NCBI GenBank assembly: GCA_016715105.1
Contig: JADKBO010000007.1
Span: forward strand, 29,109 to 93,108
Direction: 5' to 3'
Length of the DNA: 64,000 nt
Source: Saprospiraceae bacterium
Lineage (GTDB): Bacteria; Bacteroidota; Bacteroidia; Chitinophagales; Saprospiraceae
Shown here: piece by piece, positions 46,042-55,792 of the stretch
Position numbering within the stretch: position 1 is the first letter of the stretch
Layout of the letters: every line of letters starts with the position of its first letter
Position numbers and translations under genes: made by a program
The notes under the pieces: generated by a model
Database searches by the model: none
What the model was told of the DNA's origin: nothing
The model's input: the letters and a program-made list of their open reading frames with translations, nothing else

Positions 46042-46529
46042 AACACTCGATTTATAATAGTAGACGACATGCTGATGAACTTAGGTTGGGAATTGTTTTA
46101 ATTTTTTTTGCCTCGCCAATTTGCTTCCAGTTTTGGTAATATTTTGATCATGCCACCATAGATTTATTTCAAAAACCGTGGATAGAAATCATACCATTGT
46201 TTTCTAAAAACATCCCTTTTTTAAAACAAATGGATTTGAAAACCAAGCTATAAAATTTTTGCAGAAAAAGGGTAGAAAGCCCTTATTTCGCTACGATTAT
46301 GATAAAAAACAAAATTTTGATAGGTGTTGAAAAAAATGATTTTTCATAATATATTTTTTAAATATGACTTTATTTTAATAAAATATTCTAAAAAATTAGG
46401 ATTATACAAAATAATATTCTACTATTGACCATAGTATCCATTTTGTAGAAAAAGTGAATGTGTTATTTGCATGTCGGGGTAAGTCTTGAGTTCTATCGGC
46501 AATAATCATTGATTTATTAAGTATATAAA
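46042..46529. other. Long AT-rich intergenic region
   Basis: Nothing coding seen. Around 46290-46440 the sequence is extremely AT-rich. A small hairpin AAGGG-TAGAAAG-CCCTT lies near 46270. The region should carry the divergent promoters of the lipoprotein gene and the ice-binding-like gene; I could not place a full -33/-7 pair. Confidence 0.5.
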
Positions 46530-47996
46530 ATGTTTAAGATGGAGTATTATAACCTCAGAAATTACCTCAAAATCGCATTGACTACTGTGGTCTGCATTAT
46601 GATCACAACAATGGTCAAAAGCCAATCTCCTCCGCCACTTGGTGCAACTTCAACTTTTGCTTTATTTACAGCAGTAGGTGCTTTCAATAATACAGGTAAT
46701 TCAGTTGTCACTGGAGATGTTGGAACCAATAGTGGAGCGTTCACATTTGGCTCAGGGACTTTGGTTGGAAACCAACATGTTATCGACGGTGTTTCAGCAA
46801 CTGCGGCAACAGATGTCGACGTAGCCTACATGTATTTGGACGGTTTACCTGCCGGGCCAGTAATTAGCACCAATTTGAATGGGCAAATATTGACACCAGG
46901 ACTTTATACATTGGGAGCAGCTACGTCTTTATCTACCACTTTAACATTGGATGCAGAGGGAGATTCAAGTGCAATATTTATATTTCAAATAGATGGAGCT
47001 TTATCAACAGGATCTTTATCAAATGTTGTGTTGACAGGTAATGCATCCTTTTGTAATGTCTTTTGGCAAATCAATGGGCAAGTACAAATAGGCGAAGGAG
47101 CCACTTTCTTGGGCACTATCCTTGCGAATGGGGCAATCAATTTATTGGAAGGTGCAACATTATTTGGCCAGGGGCTATCAAGGGCTGGGGCCATAAACAC
47201 AAGTAATGTTACAGTAACTACTGGTTTAAACCCAGTTGCATCAATTATAGTACCTGATGGTCCACTCAATTTTTGTGAAGGAGATAGCGTCGTTCTTTCT
47301 GGCAATGTGGGTGGTACCTGGAACGTAGGAGGTACAGCTGCATCCCTTAAAGTTTTCGCAGCAGGTACCTATTATGTTATGAATAGTACCAATTGCGGTA
47401 CTGTCATTTCTAACTTAATGACCATCACAACATTCTCTGTTATTCCGACCATAACTGCCGATGGCCCAACTAGTTTCTGTACTGGTGATACGGTAATACT
47501 TACTTCTTCTCCATCCACTGGCTATTTGTGGAGTAATGGCGCAACTACACAAAGCATCATCGTGACTACTTCAGGATCATATACCGTTACCACACAAGAT
47601 GGATGTGGAAATGGAGTTTCTGAACCAGTTGAAGTTACTGTTTCACAGAACATACGACCAATAATAACTGCCAACGGCCCAACTACCTTTTGTTTGGGCG
47701 AATCAGTAACCTTGACCGCTACCTTATCAACCTCATACATGTGGAGTACGGGAGCAACTTCACAATCTATCTTGGTGACAACTTCAGGAAATTATACAGT
47801 AACTACACCAGATGCTTGTATTTCTGCACCAATGACAATCACTGTGGACTCTACGCCAGATTGCGGTGTGATGGAACCTATTCCAACAATGGGACAATGG
47901 TCACTCATTATGCTGTTTCTGTTATTTGCGATTTCAGGCACTTTATTTATGAAGGGAAAACTATCGAAGGGGTCTATTTACCCTACCTTAGAGTAG
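46530..47996 (+). CDS. Ice-binding-like (DUF3494) surface protein with IPTL-type C-terminus
   Basis: The 488-residue protein has a signal peptide (cleavage near 32). A DUF3494/ice-binding-like beta-solenoid follows (about 38-235): STFALFTAVGAFNNTGNSVVTGDVGTNSG and FIFQIDGALSTGSLSNVVL...VFWQINGQVQIGEGATFLGTILANGAI. Then come three Ig-like Bacteroidota repeats (about 240-460), two of them containing TADGPTSFCTGD/TANGPTTFCLGE and SxGYLWSNGATTQSI-like cores. The C-terminus is IPTMGQWSLIMLFLLFAISGTLFM then Lys, an IPTL-CTERM-like sorting tripartite end. Family members bind ice or serve as adhesins. No T9SS domain is present, so export uses a different anchor. Confidence 0.87.
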   Translation: MFKMEYYNLRNYLKIALTTVVCIMITTMVKSQSPPPLGATSTFALFTAVGAFNNTGNSVVTGDVGTNSGAFTFGSGTLVGNQHVIDGVSATAATDVDVAYMYLDGLPAGPVISTNLNGQILTPGLYTLGAATSLSTTLTLDAEGDSSAIFIFQIDGALSTGSLSNVVLTGNASFCNVFWQINGQVQIGEGATFLGTILANGAINLLEGATLFGQGLSRAGAINTSNVTVTTGLNPVASIIVPDGPLNFCEGDSVVLSGNVGGTWNVGGTAASLKVFAAGTYYVMNSTNCGTVISNLMTITTFSVIPTITADGPTSFCTGDTVILTSSPSTGYLWSNGATTQSIIVTTSGSYTVTTQDGCGNGVSEPVEVTVSQNIRPIITANGPTTFCLGESVTLTATLSTSYMWSTGATSQSILVTTSGNYTVTTPDACISAPMTITVDSTPDCGVMEPIPTMGQWSLIMLFLLFAISGTLFMKGKLSKGSIYPTLE

Positions 47997-48104
47997 AGCT
48001 GAGGTATTGAGGCCAAATTTGATTAAGTAAGATTGAAACAAAAGTTAATCAAAAAATAAATTCATTAATAAAGAGTAGGAAGATTTAGACCAGAGCTAAT
48101 TTTT

Positions 48105-49133
48105 CTACTCTTTTTCTTTCTCATCTTCTTTCTCCTTTTTCTTATCCTTAAAAAATCCTCTTACCAAGAAATTGTGTTTAAGGGCTTCCATAACTTCGTT
48201 GAATTTCATCGAACCTTCATTCAAATTGTGAATCATTTCATTGAGTTCTTCGGCTGTCTTTGTGTCTTTCGAAAGAAGGGATATAACATTTTTGTCACCT
48301 TCCATTTGTTTGATCAAATCATTAAATTTGGAGGTCGCAGCTTCCATGTTTTCACCAGACTGCAATAAACTCTTCAACAAAGGTTCTGTCCGCACTGTAA
48401 TCAATTGGTCCAAATCACTTGAAATAGTTGCAACCTGTGTGCGCAAACTTGTATCCTTAAATAAATATCCCAATGTACTTTTACCTTGATTGATCTGATC
48501 TATATAGGCCCCAGTTTTATTAACCATACGGCTCAACTCTAGAGTGGTACGATTCATGTTATTGATAGAAGCTACTAATTCTTTCGCCACCATTTCGTCA
48601 TTGAGGAGAGTGGAAATAGTACCATTCCCTCCAGCAATTTCACTGGTTATTTTCATCAAATTTTGTGATGTTGCATTTATGTATTCTCCTGTAGATGAAA
48701 GCGTTTGCAGCAGATCATCCGTTTTGATCTTTGGAATAGTCTTTAAAGTATCTCCATTGCTTACTACAGTTTTATTTCCATTCCCAGCACTTATTTCAAC
48801 AATTACATTGCCAACCAAACCATCGGTTCCAATCTTAGCAAGTGCATCTTGCTTGATAAAAGATTGAACTTCTTTTTTGATACTCATATCTACTCTTATT
48901 GTGGTTTCATTAAGGATTTTAATTGCTTTGACAGAACCCACATTTATCCCTGAATATCTCACACCATTGCCAGGTTGTAAGCCATTGACATCTTCAAAAA
49001 CAGCACTCAAAACAAACGAAGATCCAAACATATTTTGACGACTTCCTATATAATAAATTCCAGCAATAAATAAGGTCATTGCGACAATAACAAATACTCC
49101 AAGTTTTACATTATTTATTTTGTCATTTCTCAT
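48105..49133 (-). CDS. MlaD-family MCE lipid-transport protein
   Basis: The 342-residue protein has an N-terminal membrane helix (about 8-28, VKLGVFVIVAMTLFIAGIYYIG). An MCE domain follows (about 35-120): SAVFEDVNGLQPGNGVRYSGINVGSVKAI. The C-terminal part is long, helical and rich in Asn, Thr and Lys, ending in a Lys/Glu-rich tail. MlaD-like proteins form hexameric rings that carry phospholipids between membranes with MlaE and MlaF. It is the third gene of the mlaE-mlaF-mlaD order here, 19 bases after the ATPase. The mlaC/mlaB partners are absent from the window. Confidence 0.9.
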   Translation of the reverse strand: MRNDKINNVKLGVFVIVAMTLFIAGIYYIGSRQNMFGSSFVLSAVFEDVNGLQPGNGVRYSGINVGSVKAIKILNETTIRVDMSIKKEVQSFIKQDALAKIGTDGLVGNVIVEISAGNGNKTVVSNGDTLKTIPKIKTDDLLQTLSSTGEYINATSQNLMKITSEIAGGNGTISTLLNDEMVAKELVASINNMNRTTLELSRMVNKTGAYIDQINQGKSTLGYLFKDTSLRTQVATISSDLDQLITVRTEPLLKSLLQSGENMEAATSKFNDLIKQMEGDKNVISLLSKDTKTAEELNEMIHNLNEGSMKFNEVMEALKHNFLVRGFFKDKKKEKEDEKEKE

Positions 49134-49152
49134 ATCTCCTATTTATTCTTTC

Positions 49153-49938
49153 TCAAAAAATTTGTATTTCTTTAAAAAATGCCTTCACTTTCGGGTCCTC
49201 AGAACGAGATAAGTCATCATAAGTTCCTTCCGCATAATTAATTCCATCCTGCAATACAATGATTCTACTTGATATGACTCTTGCACAATCCATATCGTGC
49301 GTAATGATTAAAGAAGCCGTATTGAGTTCCTTCTGTATGCTAAACATTAATTTAATGATTTCATTGGACGTAATGGGATCAAGTCCACTTGTCGGTTCGT
49401 CGTAGAGGATAATTTTAGGCTTCAAGATGAGCATACGCGCTAAAGCAATTCTTCTTTTCATGCCTCCAGAAAGTTCGGCAGGCATCAACTCCAAAGTATG
49501 TTCTAATCCAACACTGCGTAATGCCGACAAAACTAACTCATCTTCATTTTGGCCCTTCATTCGTTCCGGATGCCTTCTCAATGGAAATAACAAATTCTCC
49601 CGTACAGTCATAGAATCGTATAAAGCACTTCCTTGAAATAGAAAACCTACTTCAGATCTGATGATGTCCAACTCATCCCTCTCCATGTCTGGTATGGATC
49701 GGCCTATCACTTTGACTTCGCCTTCATCTATGTCATTCAAACCAACTAAACATTTAATAAGCACAGATTTACCAGATCCTGACTTACCCAAAATCACCAC
49801 ATTTTCATTGGGATACAACTTTAAATTGAATCCTTTGAGCACTTGGTTGCTCCCAAAGGATTTTTTCAAATTATTGATTTCTACCAATGGAACATTTTCC
49901 TCTTTTAATGGATTGGTCGTTTTCATCATATTTCCCAA
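49153..49938 (-). CDS. MlaF-family ABC transporter ATP-binding protein
   Basis: The 261-residue ATPase shows Walker A GKSGSGKSVLIKCL, a Q-loop in EVGFLFQGSALYDSMTVREN, the signature ELSGGMKRRIALARML, Walker B KIILYDEPTSGLD and the H-loop ITHD. The FQGSALYDSMTV segment is typical of MlaF/Mkl-type lipid transporters. Its start overlaps the end of the permease gene by 13 bases. Together with the permease and the MCE protein it would power lipid trafficking across the envelope. Confidence 0.93.
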   Translation of the reverse strand: MGNMMKTTNPLKEENVPLVEINNLKKSFGSNQVLKGFNLKLYPNENVVILGKSGSGKSVLIKCLVGLNDIDEGEVKVIGRSIPDMERDELDIIRSEVGFLFQGSALYDSMTVRENLLFPLRRHPERMKGQNEDELVLSALRSVGLEHTLELMPAELSGGMKRRIALARMLILKPKIILYDEPTSGLDPITSNEIIKLMFSIQKELNTASLIITHDMDCARVISSRIIVLQDGINYAEGTYDDLSRSEDPKVKAFFKEIQIF

Positions 49939-50696
49939 AATATATCTGCTACCATTACTGCAATGAAATCAATTATAAAAAGAAGCAAACTAGCAGTAAC
50001 CACTGCTGAGTTCGCCGCTTTTCCAACTCCTTCAGTACCTTTATTAGAAGTATACCCTTTATAACATCCTACAATACCAATGGCAAAACCAAAAAAGAAG
50101 GTTTTTAAGGTTGCTGGTATGATGTCACCAAATACCAGGGAACTAAAAACATAATTGTAATACTGATAAAAACTGACACTGCCCTTGCTGGATTCAATCA
50201 AATAAGAACCAAACAAACCCACCGCATCGGCTACAAAAGTGAGGAGAGGCAACATAAGAATTGCTGCCCAAACCCGAGTCACTACCAGATATTTGAATGG
50301 ATTGGTGCCAGAAACTTCCATAGCGTCTATCTGCTCTGTCACTTTCATAGAACCTAGTTCAGCACCAATACTCGACCCAATTTTGCCTGCGCAGATGAGT
50401 GCTGTAATCATCGGTCCTATCTCTCTTACCATAGAAATACCGATCATTCTGGGCATATAGGCTACTGCACCAAATTCCACCATTGTTGGTCTCACTTGTA
50501 AGGTCAAAACCAAACCCATGATAAAGCCTGTGACAGCCACTAAAAACAATGACTTATACCCTATGATATAACACTGTTTGATCAATTCCTTGCTTTCAAA
50601 TGGCCTCGAAAATGCAACTTGAAAAAACCTGCCAGCAAACCTTGAAAGCTCACCAACTTCTTCAAAAAAATCATATAAGCTTTTTGGGAATTCCAT
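49926..50696 (-). CDS. MlaE-family ABC transporter permease
   Basis: A 256-residue permease with about five to six membrane helices. The motif GSSIGAELGSMKVTEQIDAMEVSGTNPFKYLVVTRVWA is the conserved MlaE/TTG2B interface loop (E-x-x-x-M-x-V-x-x-x-x-x-A). It starts the three-gene minus-strand operon for an Mla-type lipid transporter in the inner membrane. ATG at 50696 is preceded by 970 bases of repeats, so the operon promoter should lie just upstream of 50697. Confidence 0.93.
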   Translation of the reverse strand: MEFPKSLYDFFEEVGELSRFAGRFFQVAFSRPFESKELIKQCYIIGYKSLFLVAVTGFIMGLVLTLQVRPTMVEFGAVAYMPRMIGISMVREIGPMITALICAGKIGSSIGAELGSMKVTEQIDAMEVSGTNPFKYLVVTRVWAAILMLPLLTFVADAVGLFGSYLIESSKGSVSFYQYYNYVFSSLVFGDIIPATLKTFFFGFAIGIVGCYKGYTSNKGTEGVGKAANSAVVTASLLLFIIDFIAVMVADIFWEI

Positions 50697-50943
50697 AATT
50701 TAAAATATCAATGCCGAGGTTATAACTAATGGAATAATCAAATTTCATTCACTTTTGCCTTAGATAAATGCTCCTTAAATAGGTGAAAATTGAGTAAACT
50801 TCTGTTTCATTTTCGTCAAGTTACACTTAAATATATAAAGTTGAGGTGATACTAATCATATATCAGCATGATACCCGTTTATGTTCATTTATTTAGGTCT
50901 TCTGATTTTATTTACCTTTCTTGGAGTTCACCTCCAATATTTT

Positions 50944-51000
50944 GGGCTAAAGCCCGAAATGTGGTAAATTTCTTTTGCCACTAGCTGAAGCAAGTGGCAA
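50944..51000. repeat. Palindromic repeat element, short subtype, copy 1
   Basis: GGGCTAAAGCCC (50944-50955), then a hairpin formed by TTGCCACT (50975-50982) and AAGTGGCAA (50992-51000). The same arrangement repeats at 51106-51162. Confidence 0.7.
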
Positions 51001-51105
51001 CTTAGTAGGTGACTTTTAAAATAAATCAAAACTGACAGCTGGGTACTGAAAACTGGTCTCTCTTTAAAATAAGTTTTGTCCTCCAATAAGGGTGGGGATA
51101 TTTTT

Positions 51106-51162
51106 GGGCTAAAGCCCGAGTTGTGGAGAATTTCTTTTGCCACTAGCTAAAGCAAGTGGCAA
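51106..51162. repeat. Palindromic repeat element, short subtype, copy 2
   Basis: Second copy of the GGGCTAAAGCCC palindrome (51106-51117) with the TTGCCACT...AAGTGGCAA hairpin (51139-51162). The 57-base core aligns with copy 1 with few differences. Confidence 0.7.
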
Positions 51163-51192
51163 ATAATGTGTTGAATTTTGCCTCCTGGCAAA

Positions 51193-51558
51193 AACACCTT
51201 TTCTTTACAGGTGGTTTCATCGTGCCGAATAGAAAGGGGCAAGCCCTTTCTTTACAGGTGGTTCCATCTTACATTTCACATTTCACATTTCACACCATTC
51301 ACTATTTACTTACTTTCGTGCCAAATAGAAAGGGGCAAGCCCTTCCTTTACAGGTGGTTCCATCTTACATTTCACATTTCACACCATTCACTATTTACTT
51401 ACATTCGTGCCAAATAGAAAGGGGCAAGCCCTTTCTTTACTGGTGGTCCATTTTACATTTCACATTTCACATCTCACATCATTCACTATTCACTATTTAC
51501 TTTCATTCGTGCCAAATAGAAAGGGGTAAGCCCTTTCTTTACTGGAGGTTCCATTTCA
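51193..51558. repeat. Tandem array of about 90-100 bp units
   Basis: Four copies of the core CGTGCCAAATAGAAAGGGGC begin at 51221, 51317, 51406 and 51508 (spacing 96, 89, 102). Each is followed by AAGCCCTTTCTTTACAGGTGG or close variants and then by (T)TCACATTTCACA and CATTCACTATTTACTT drift. A partial unit precedes at 51193. A fifth core starts at 53426, beyond the insertion sequence, so the transposon interrupted the array. Confidence 0.75.
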
Positions 51559-51573
51559 CATTAGACCTGAGAA

Positions 51574-53384
51574 GAGGCTGTCTAAAAAGCCCCTAAAAAA
51601 AGAATCCCTGGCACTTAAAAAAGCGTCAGGGAAATTTCTTTGTTCCCAAAAAGAATCGTACCTTTTGGGTGCAACACAAAGAAGCATGAAAGTACAATTC
51701 AAATCGTTCCCAAGCAATAATCCAAGCCTTTTTCCTGAAGATATTTTTGCTAAAATTCCTGAAAATCATCCAGTTCGATTGGTTGCGCAGGTAGTTGATC
51801 AACTTGACATAGATCCAATTCTAAATTTATATAAAGGAGGAGGTACGACCAGCTTCCATCCACGCATGATGATTAAGGTATTGTTTTACTCCTATTTAAA
51901 CAATATTTATTCGTGTCGAAAGATGGAAAAAGCTTTACATGAGAATATCTATTTTATGTGGTTGTCTGGCAACAGTACACCAGATTATCGAACAATTAAT
52001 TATTTTAGGGGCAAGCGCCTAAAAGGCCTGATACAAGGATTATTTGCTGATGTTGTAATGTTGTTGCATCAGTTGGAATATGTAAGCCTAAATGTTCAAT
52101 ACATTGATGGGACTAAGATAGAGTCTGCAGCAAATAGGTATACCTTTGTTTGGAAAGGATCAGTGGAGAAAAACAAAGCCAAACTAGAATTGAAGATTAA
52201 CGATATACTAAACCAGATAGAGGCTCAGATCAAGCAGGAACAAAAAGAAATAAATAAAGAAGAAATTGTAAAGCCAATAAACAGCAGCGAATTGAGACAG
52301 AAAATATCTCAACTCAATGAAAAAAACTCAGTGTTAGCAAAGGACTCGCAAAAGCAATTAAAAAAACTAAATGAGCAGGATCTCCCAAGGCTAGAAAAAT
52401 ATGAGAAACAATTGGAGATCTTAGGAGAAAGGAACTCTTTCAGTAAAACTGACCCCGATGCTACCTTCATGAGATTGAAGGATGACCATATGCAAAATGG
52501 TCAATTAAAGCCAGCCTACAATACTCAAATCAGCACAGAAGGTCAGTTTATTACACACTTCAGTATTCATCAAACACCAGCAGATACAACTACACTGGAA
52601 TCTCATCTGGACTCCTTTGAGCAACAGTATGGTTTACAGAGCCAAGTGGTTGTAGCGGATGCTGGATATGGAAGTGAAGAGAATTATGATATAATGCAGC
52701 AAAAGCAAATTGATCCATATGTGAAGTTTAACTACTTTCACAAAGAGCAAAAGCGCAAGTATAAAAATGATCCATTTTCACCACAGAACCTGTATTACAA
52801 CTCTAAGGATGATTACTATATATGCCCTATGGGTCAAAAAATGCAGCTTGTTGATAAAAGCACGCGAACAACAAGGAACGGTTATAATTCTGAGATATCT
52901 CATTATAAAGCATCCAGATGTGAAGGGTGTCCATTGCGAGGCATGTGTCATAAAAGTGAGGGTAACAGGAAAATTGAAATAAATCACAACCTAAATAAGC
53001 ATAAAGAGAAAGTAAGGGAAATGCTCCACTCTGAAGAAGGGCTTTATTATAGAAGAAAAAGGCCTGTAGAAGTAGAAGCAGTTTTTGGGCAAATGAAAAG
53101 TAATAATAGGTTTACACGGTTTACATTAAAAGGTTTTTCTAAAATAGAAATAGAATTTGGATTAATGGCATTAGGGCATAATCTGAGAAAAGCATTTGTA
53201 AAAATGAATAAAAGTGGCAATAATTCGCCCAAAACAGCTAAAAACACCCATTTAAACACCTATAAATTATACTATGAGCAAGATGGTCAATTATCTGTTA
53301 GGGCAGCATAGTCAAGTTGCCGCAGCTTCATAATAACAAAAATTTACTGTATCGAAGAAAAGGCCGTCCTTTTTAGACAGCCCC
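51574..53384 (+). mobile_element. IS1182-family insertion sequence
   Basis: About 1.8 kb bounded by inverted ends: GGCTGTCTAAAAAG (51576-51589) on the left and CTTTTTAGACAGCC (53369-53382) on the right. These match the usual IS1182-type terminal sequence. One intact transposase lies inside, so the element may be active. Its left flank (CCATTTCACATT) and right flank (CCATTTCACATCATTC) both belong to the tandem array, confirming insertion into it. A clear target duplication was not seen. Confidence 0.85.
51686..53311 (+). CDS. IS1182-family DDE transposase
   Basis: The 541-residue protein has the N-terminal DUF772 region (FPEDIFAKIPENHPVRLVAQVVDQLD and HPRMMIKVLFYSYLNNIYSCRKMEKA) and a DDE catalytic core. 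D141 lies in QYIDGTKIES, the second Asp in VVADAGYGSEEN and the Glu in PVEVEAVFGQMKSNNRF. A coiled insert (about 160-245) is rich in Lys, Glu and Gln. A CxxC pair in ASRCEGCPLRGMCHK lies before the last catalytic segment, as usual for the family. ATG at 51686 (MKVQFKSF) is preferred over the in-frame start at 51665. Reading frame is intact. Confidence 0.93.
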   Translation: MKVQFKSFPSNNPSLFPEDIFAKIPENHPVRLVAQVVDQLDIDPILNLYKGGGTTSFHPRMMIKVLFYSYLNNIYSCRKMEKALHENIYFMWLSGNSTPDYRTINYFRGKRLKGLIQGLFADVVMLLHQLEYVSLNVQYIDGTKIESAANRYTFVWKGSVEKNKAKLELKINDILNQIEAQIKQEQKEINKEEIVKPINSSELRQKISQLNEKNSVLAKDSQKQLKKLNEQDLPRLEKYEKQLEILGERNSFSKTDPDATFMRLKDDHMQNGQLKPAYNTQISTEGQFITHFSIHQTPADTTTLESHLDSFEQQYGLQSQVVVADAGYGSEENYDIMQQKQIDPYVKFNYFHKEQKRKYKNDPFSPQNLYYNSKDDYYICPMGQKMQLVDKSTRTTRNGYNSEISHYKASRCEGCPLRGMCHKSEGNRKIEINHNLNKHKEKVREMLHSEEGLYYRRKRPVEVEAVFGQMKSNNRFTRFTLKGFSKIEIEFGLMALGHNLRKAFVKMNKSGNNSPKTAKNTHLNTYKLYYEQDGQLSVRAA

Positions 53385-53550
53385 CCTCAACGTTTGGGTT
53401 CCATTTCACATCATTCACTTACATTCGTGCCGAATAGAAGGGCAAGCCCTTTCTTTACTGGTGGTCCATTTTATATTTTCGTAATCACTAACCATTAACC
53501 ATTAACCATTAACCATTAACCATTAACCATTAATTATATATTGCCTTTCT
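53385..53550. repeat. Remnant array unit and ACCATTA heptamer tract
   Basis: Contains the fifth tandem-array unit (core at 53426) and, at about 53491-53532, six exact copies of the heptamer ACCATTA. The tract ends about 20 bases before the stop of the convergent GMC gene, and the same heptamer borders the ferredoxin stop at 44.15 kb. Confidence 0.7.
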
Positions 53551-55241
53551 TTAACTCTTCTCTGCATGGTTGGCCGCTCTAGCAGTCAAAGCCATAAAAG
53601 TCAAAGTCGGATTTTGAGTACCAGTGGAAGTCATACAAGCACCATCCGTCACAAAGACATTTTTTGCTGCGTGGATTTGATTCCATTCATTCAGAACAGA
53701 AGTTTTAGCAGCTTTACCCATGCGAACACCACCCATTTCATGGATATCTGACCCTGGAGGTGATTTGGTGTCGTTTGCAGTGATGTTGATAAAACCTGCA
53801 TTTTCAAACATTTCTTTTGATTGCTCTACATAATCTGCGACCATCTTATCGTCGTTTTCAGTCCAGTCGCAAGAGATAATCAATTGTGGAATGCCGTATT
53901 TGTCTTTGAGTTCTTTGTGAAGACGCACATGGTTTTCTTCAATAGGCACACATTCGCCCATCATCCAAGAACTCATATTCCAATTACCAAGTTGTGGGTT
54001 TAAAATATTTTCTCGCAATTGATCGCCAATAACACTGGTATCAGAGCCAGATCCTCGTCCTCCCGATATGCCAATGGCATAGCCACGTAAAAAGTCGGTT
54101 TCCTGCTTTAAAATGTTCCTAAATCTTGGAATGTAGGCATTTGATGGATTACCACCAGCTGTTTTTTTATCCTTAAGTCCCTCATATTGAGCATTAGCCT
54201 TGCCCCTGTAATTATGCCAGGAAATGTATTTTCCCAATATGCCACTGTCATTACCCAAGCCATTTTCAAACCGAGCAGAAGTCGAATTGAGTAAAATGGC
54301 ATTGGAATTCAAAGTTGAAGCATTAACAAAGACAATTTTGCATAAAATTCAATCATTTCTTTGCTATGACTATCAATGATGCGAACACCAGTTACTTTTT
54401 CCTTTTTGTCGTCATAAATCAAGGAATGGACAACTGCATCAGGTCTCATGGTTAAATTACCAGTTTTCATTGCCCAAGGTATAGTTGAAGAATTACTGCT
54501 GAAATAGGCTCCAAAAACACAACCGCGATTGCACTGCCTTTGCCCCTGGCATTTAAATCTTCCTTGCTGTTCATGAATAGGCTGTGGATCCGTGATGTGG
54601 GCACATCTTGCCTGTATAAGATGACGATCACTACCATAATTCTTTTTGAGGCTTTCTTTGAAATAAGTCTCCAAACAAGAGAGTTCAAATCCAGGCATTA
54701 CTTCGCTATCCGGTAGTTCAGGTAGTCCATTTTTTTGGCCTGCAATGCCTGCAAATTTTTCAACATAACTGTACCAAGATTCAATGTCTTTATATCTGAT
54801 CGGCCAGTCGACAGCAAAACCATCCCTTATTGGCCCTTCAAAATCATAATCGCTCCACCTTTGAGTTTGCCTTGCCCACAATAGCGATTTGCCTCCGACG
54901 TGGTAGCTTCTAAACCACCTGAAAGGTTTTTCATAAACAACTGGTTGTTCGTCTTCCTTTAAGGTCCAATGGAGGGATTCTGCCCTCAGAAATCTGCCAT
55001 TTCCTTCATAACCACCTCGATCTTTGATGGGCACAGTACCGCGATACTCAAAGTCCCAAGGCGCTTTTGAGGCAGTTGGATAATCGACTATGTGTTTGAC
55101 ATCTCTTCCTCGCTCAAGCACAATCGTCTTTAGGCCTGCATCGCACAACTCTTTTGCAGCCCAACCACCACTTGCTCCTGAACCGATGACAATTGCATCA
55201 TAGGTGCGATTCTCTTTTGATTTTATATTTAAATTTGCCAT
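53551..55241 (-). pseudogene. GMC-family oxidoreductase, frameshifted
   Basis: Two adjacent minus-strand frames (55241-54309 and 54312-53551) encode one flavoprotein of about 563 residues. The N-terminal part has AIVIGSGASGGWAAKEL (FAD-binding GxGxxG) and YHVGGKSLLWARQTQRW. The C-terminal part has a catalytic His in DIHEMGGVRMG and the FAD end block CMTSTGTQNPTLTFMALTARAA. Adding one A at the four-T plus-strand run 54336-54339 joins YAK with IVFVNASTLNSNAIL, a classic GMC segment. Paired with the gluconate-dehydrogenase subunit 3-like gene 23 bases upstream, it should be a membrane-associated sugar or alcohol dehydrogenase. Likely a base-calling error. Confidence 0.85.
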
Positions 55242-55264
55242 GTTTCTCTTTTGATTTGAATGAA

Positions 55265-55792
55265 TTATTTAGCAGCTGTTTGTGCGTCAGCGCAGCCATC
55301 CCAAAAGCCAGGGACTACCACGTAGCCCAATCTTTCTCCTAAAATCTCTTCACTGGTACTGTATCCGCGAATGGTTTCTGATTTCAAAAGGTTGAAAAAT
55401 TTCTTTTCATCAGCAACTTCACTATTGAAAGTTAGGAAGATGGCTTCTCTTTCCATTTGACTACAATTTTCAAACAGATTTGAATACTTAACTTCTGCTC
55501 TATCATTAAGAGCCTTCACCTGAACTTTAATGTTATTTTGCACCGTTTCATCGTAGCAATCTGCAAAAAGCTTCATCAAAAATATATCTACACCGACATC
55601 GAGTGCTCCAATACTGTTTCCTTTTGGAATGATGGTGTCGGCTATGGATTTGATGGTACTTTGCTCAGTTGGTGTAAAAACATTTGGATCAAATTCCAAA
55701 TCTGTTTTTCTCCAATTGGTTGACCAGGCTGGCAAGAATGCCAATGATCCCGACGCAGTTAATAAAGTTTTGAGTGTGTCTCTACGATTCAT
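55265..55792 (-). CDS. Gluconate 2-dehydrogenase subunit 3-like protein (Tat-exported)
   Basis: The 175-residue protein begins MNRRDTLKTLLTASGSLAFLPAW, a twin-arginine signal. The mature domain contains FTPTEQSTIKSIADTIIPKGNSIGALDVGVDIFLMKLF, the pattern of the subunit 3 family, and ends GYVVVPGFWDGCADAQ. In such pairs this subunit accompanies the GMC dehydrogenase through the Tat pathway. It lies immediately upstream of the GMC gene in one operon. Confidence 0.9.
   Translation of the reverse strand: MNRRDTLKTLLTASGSLAFLPAWSTNWRKTDLEFDPNVFTPTEQSTIKSIADTIIPKGNSIGALDVGVDIFLMKLFADCYDETVQNNIKVQVKALNDRAEVKYSNLFENCSQMEREAIFLTFNSEVADEKKFFNLLKSETIRGYSTSEEILGERLGYVVVPGFWDGCADAQTAAK

Noticed and set aside
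51193..51558. Possible CRISPR-like array of about 95-base period
   Set aside because: Spacers between cores are themselves related repeats (TTCACATTTCACA drift), not unique, and no cas genes are nearby.
51156..51596. Apparent protein-coding frame with repeated ERGKPF units
   Set aside because: It comes only from the tandem repeats, has no start context and matches no family.
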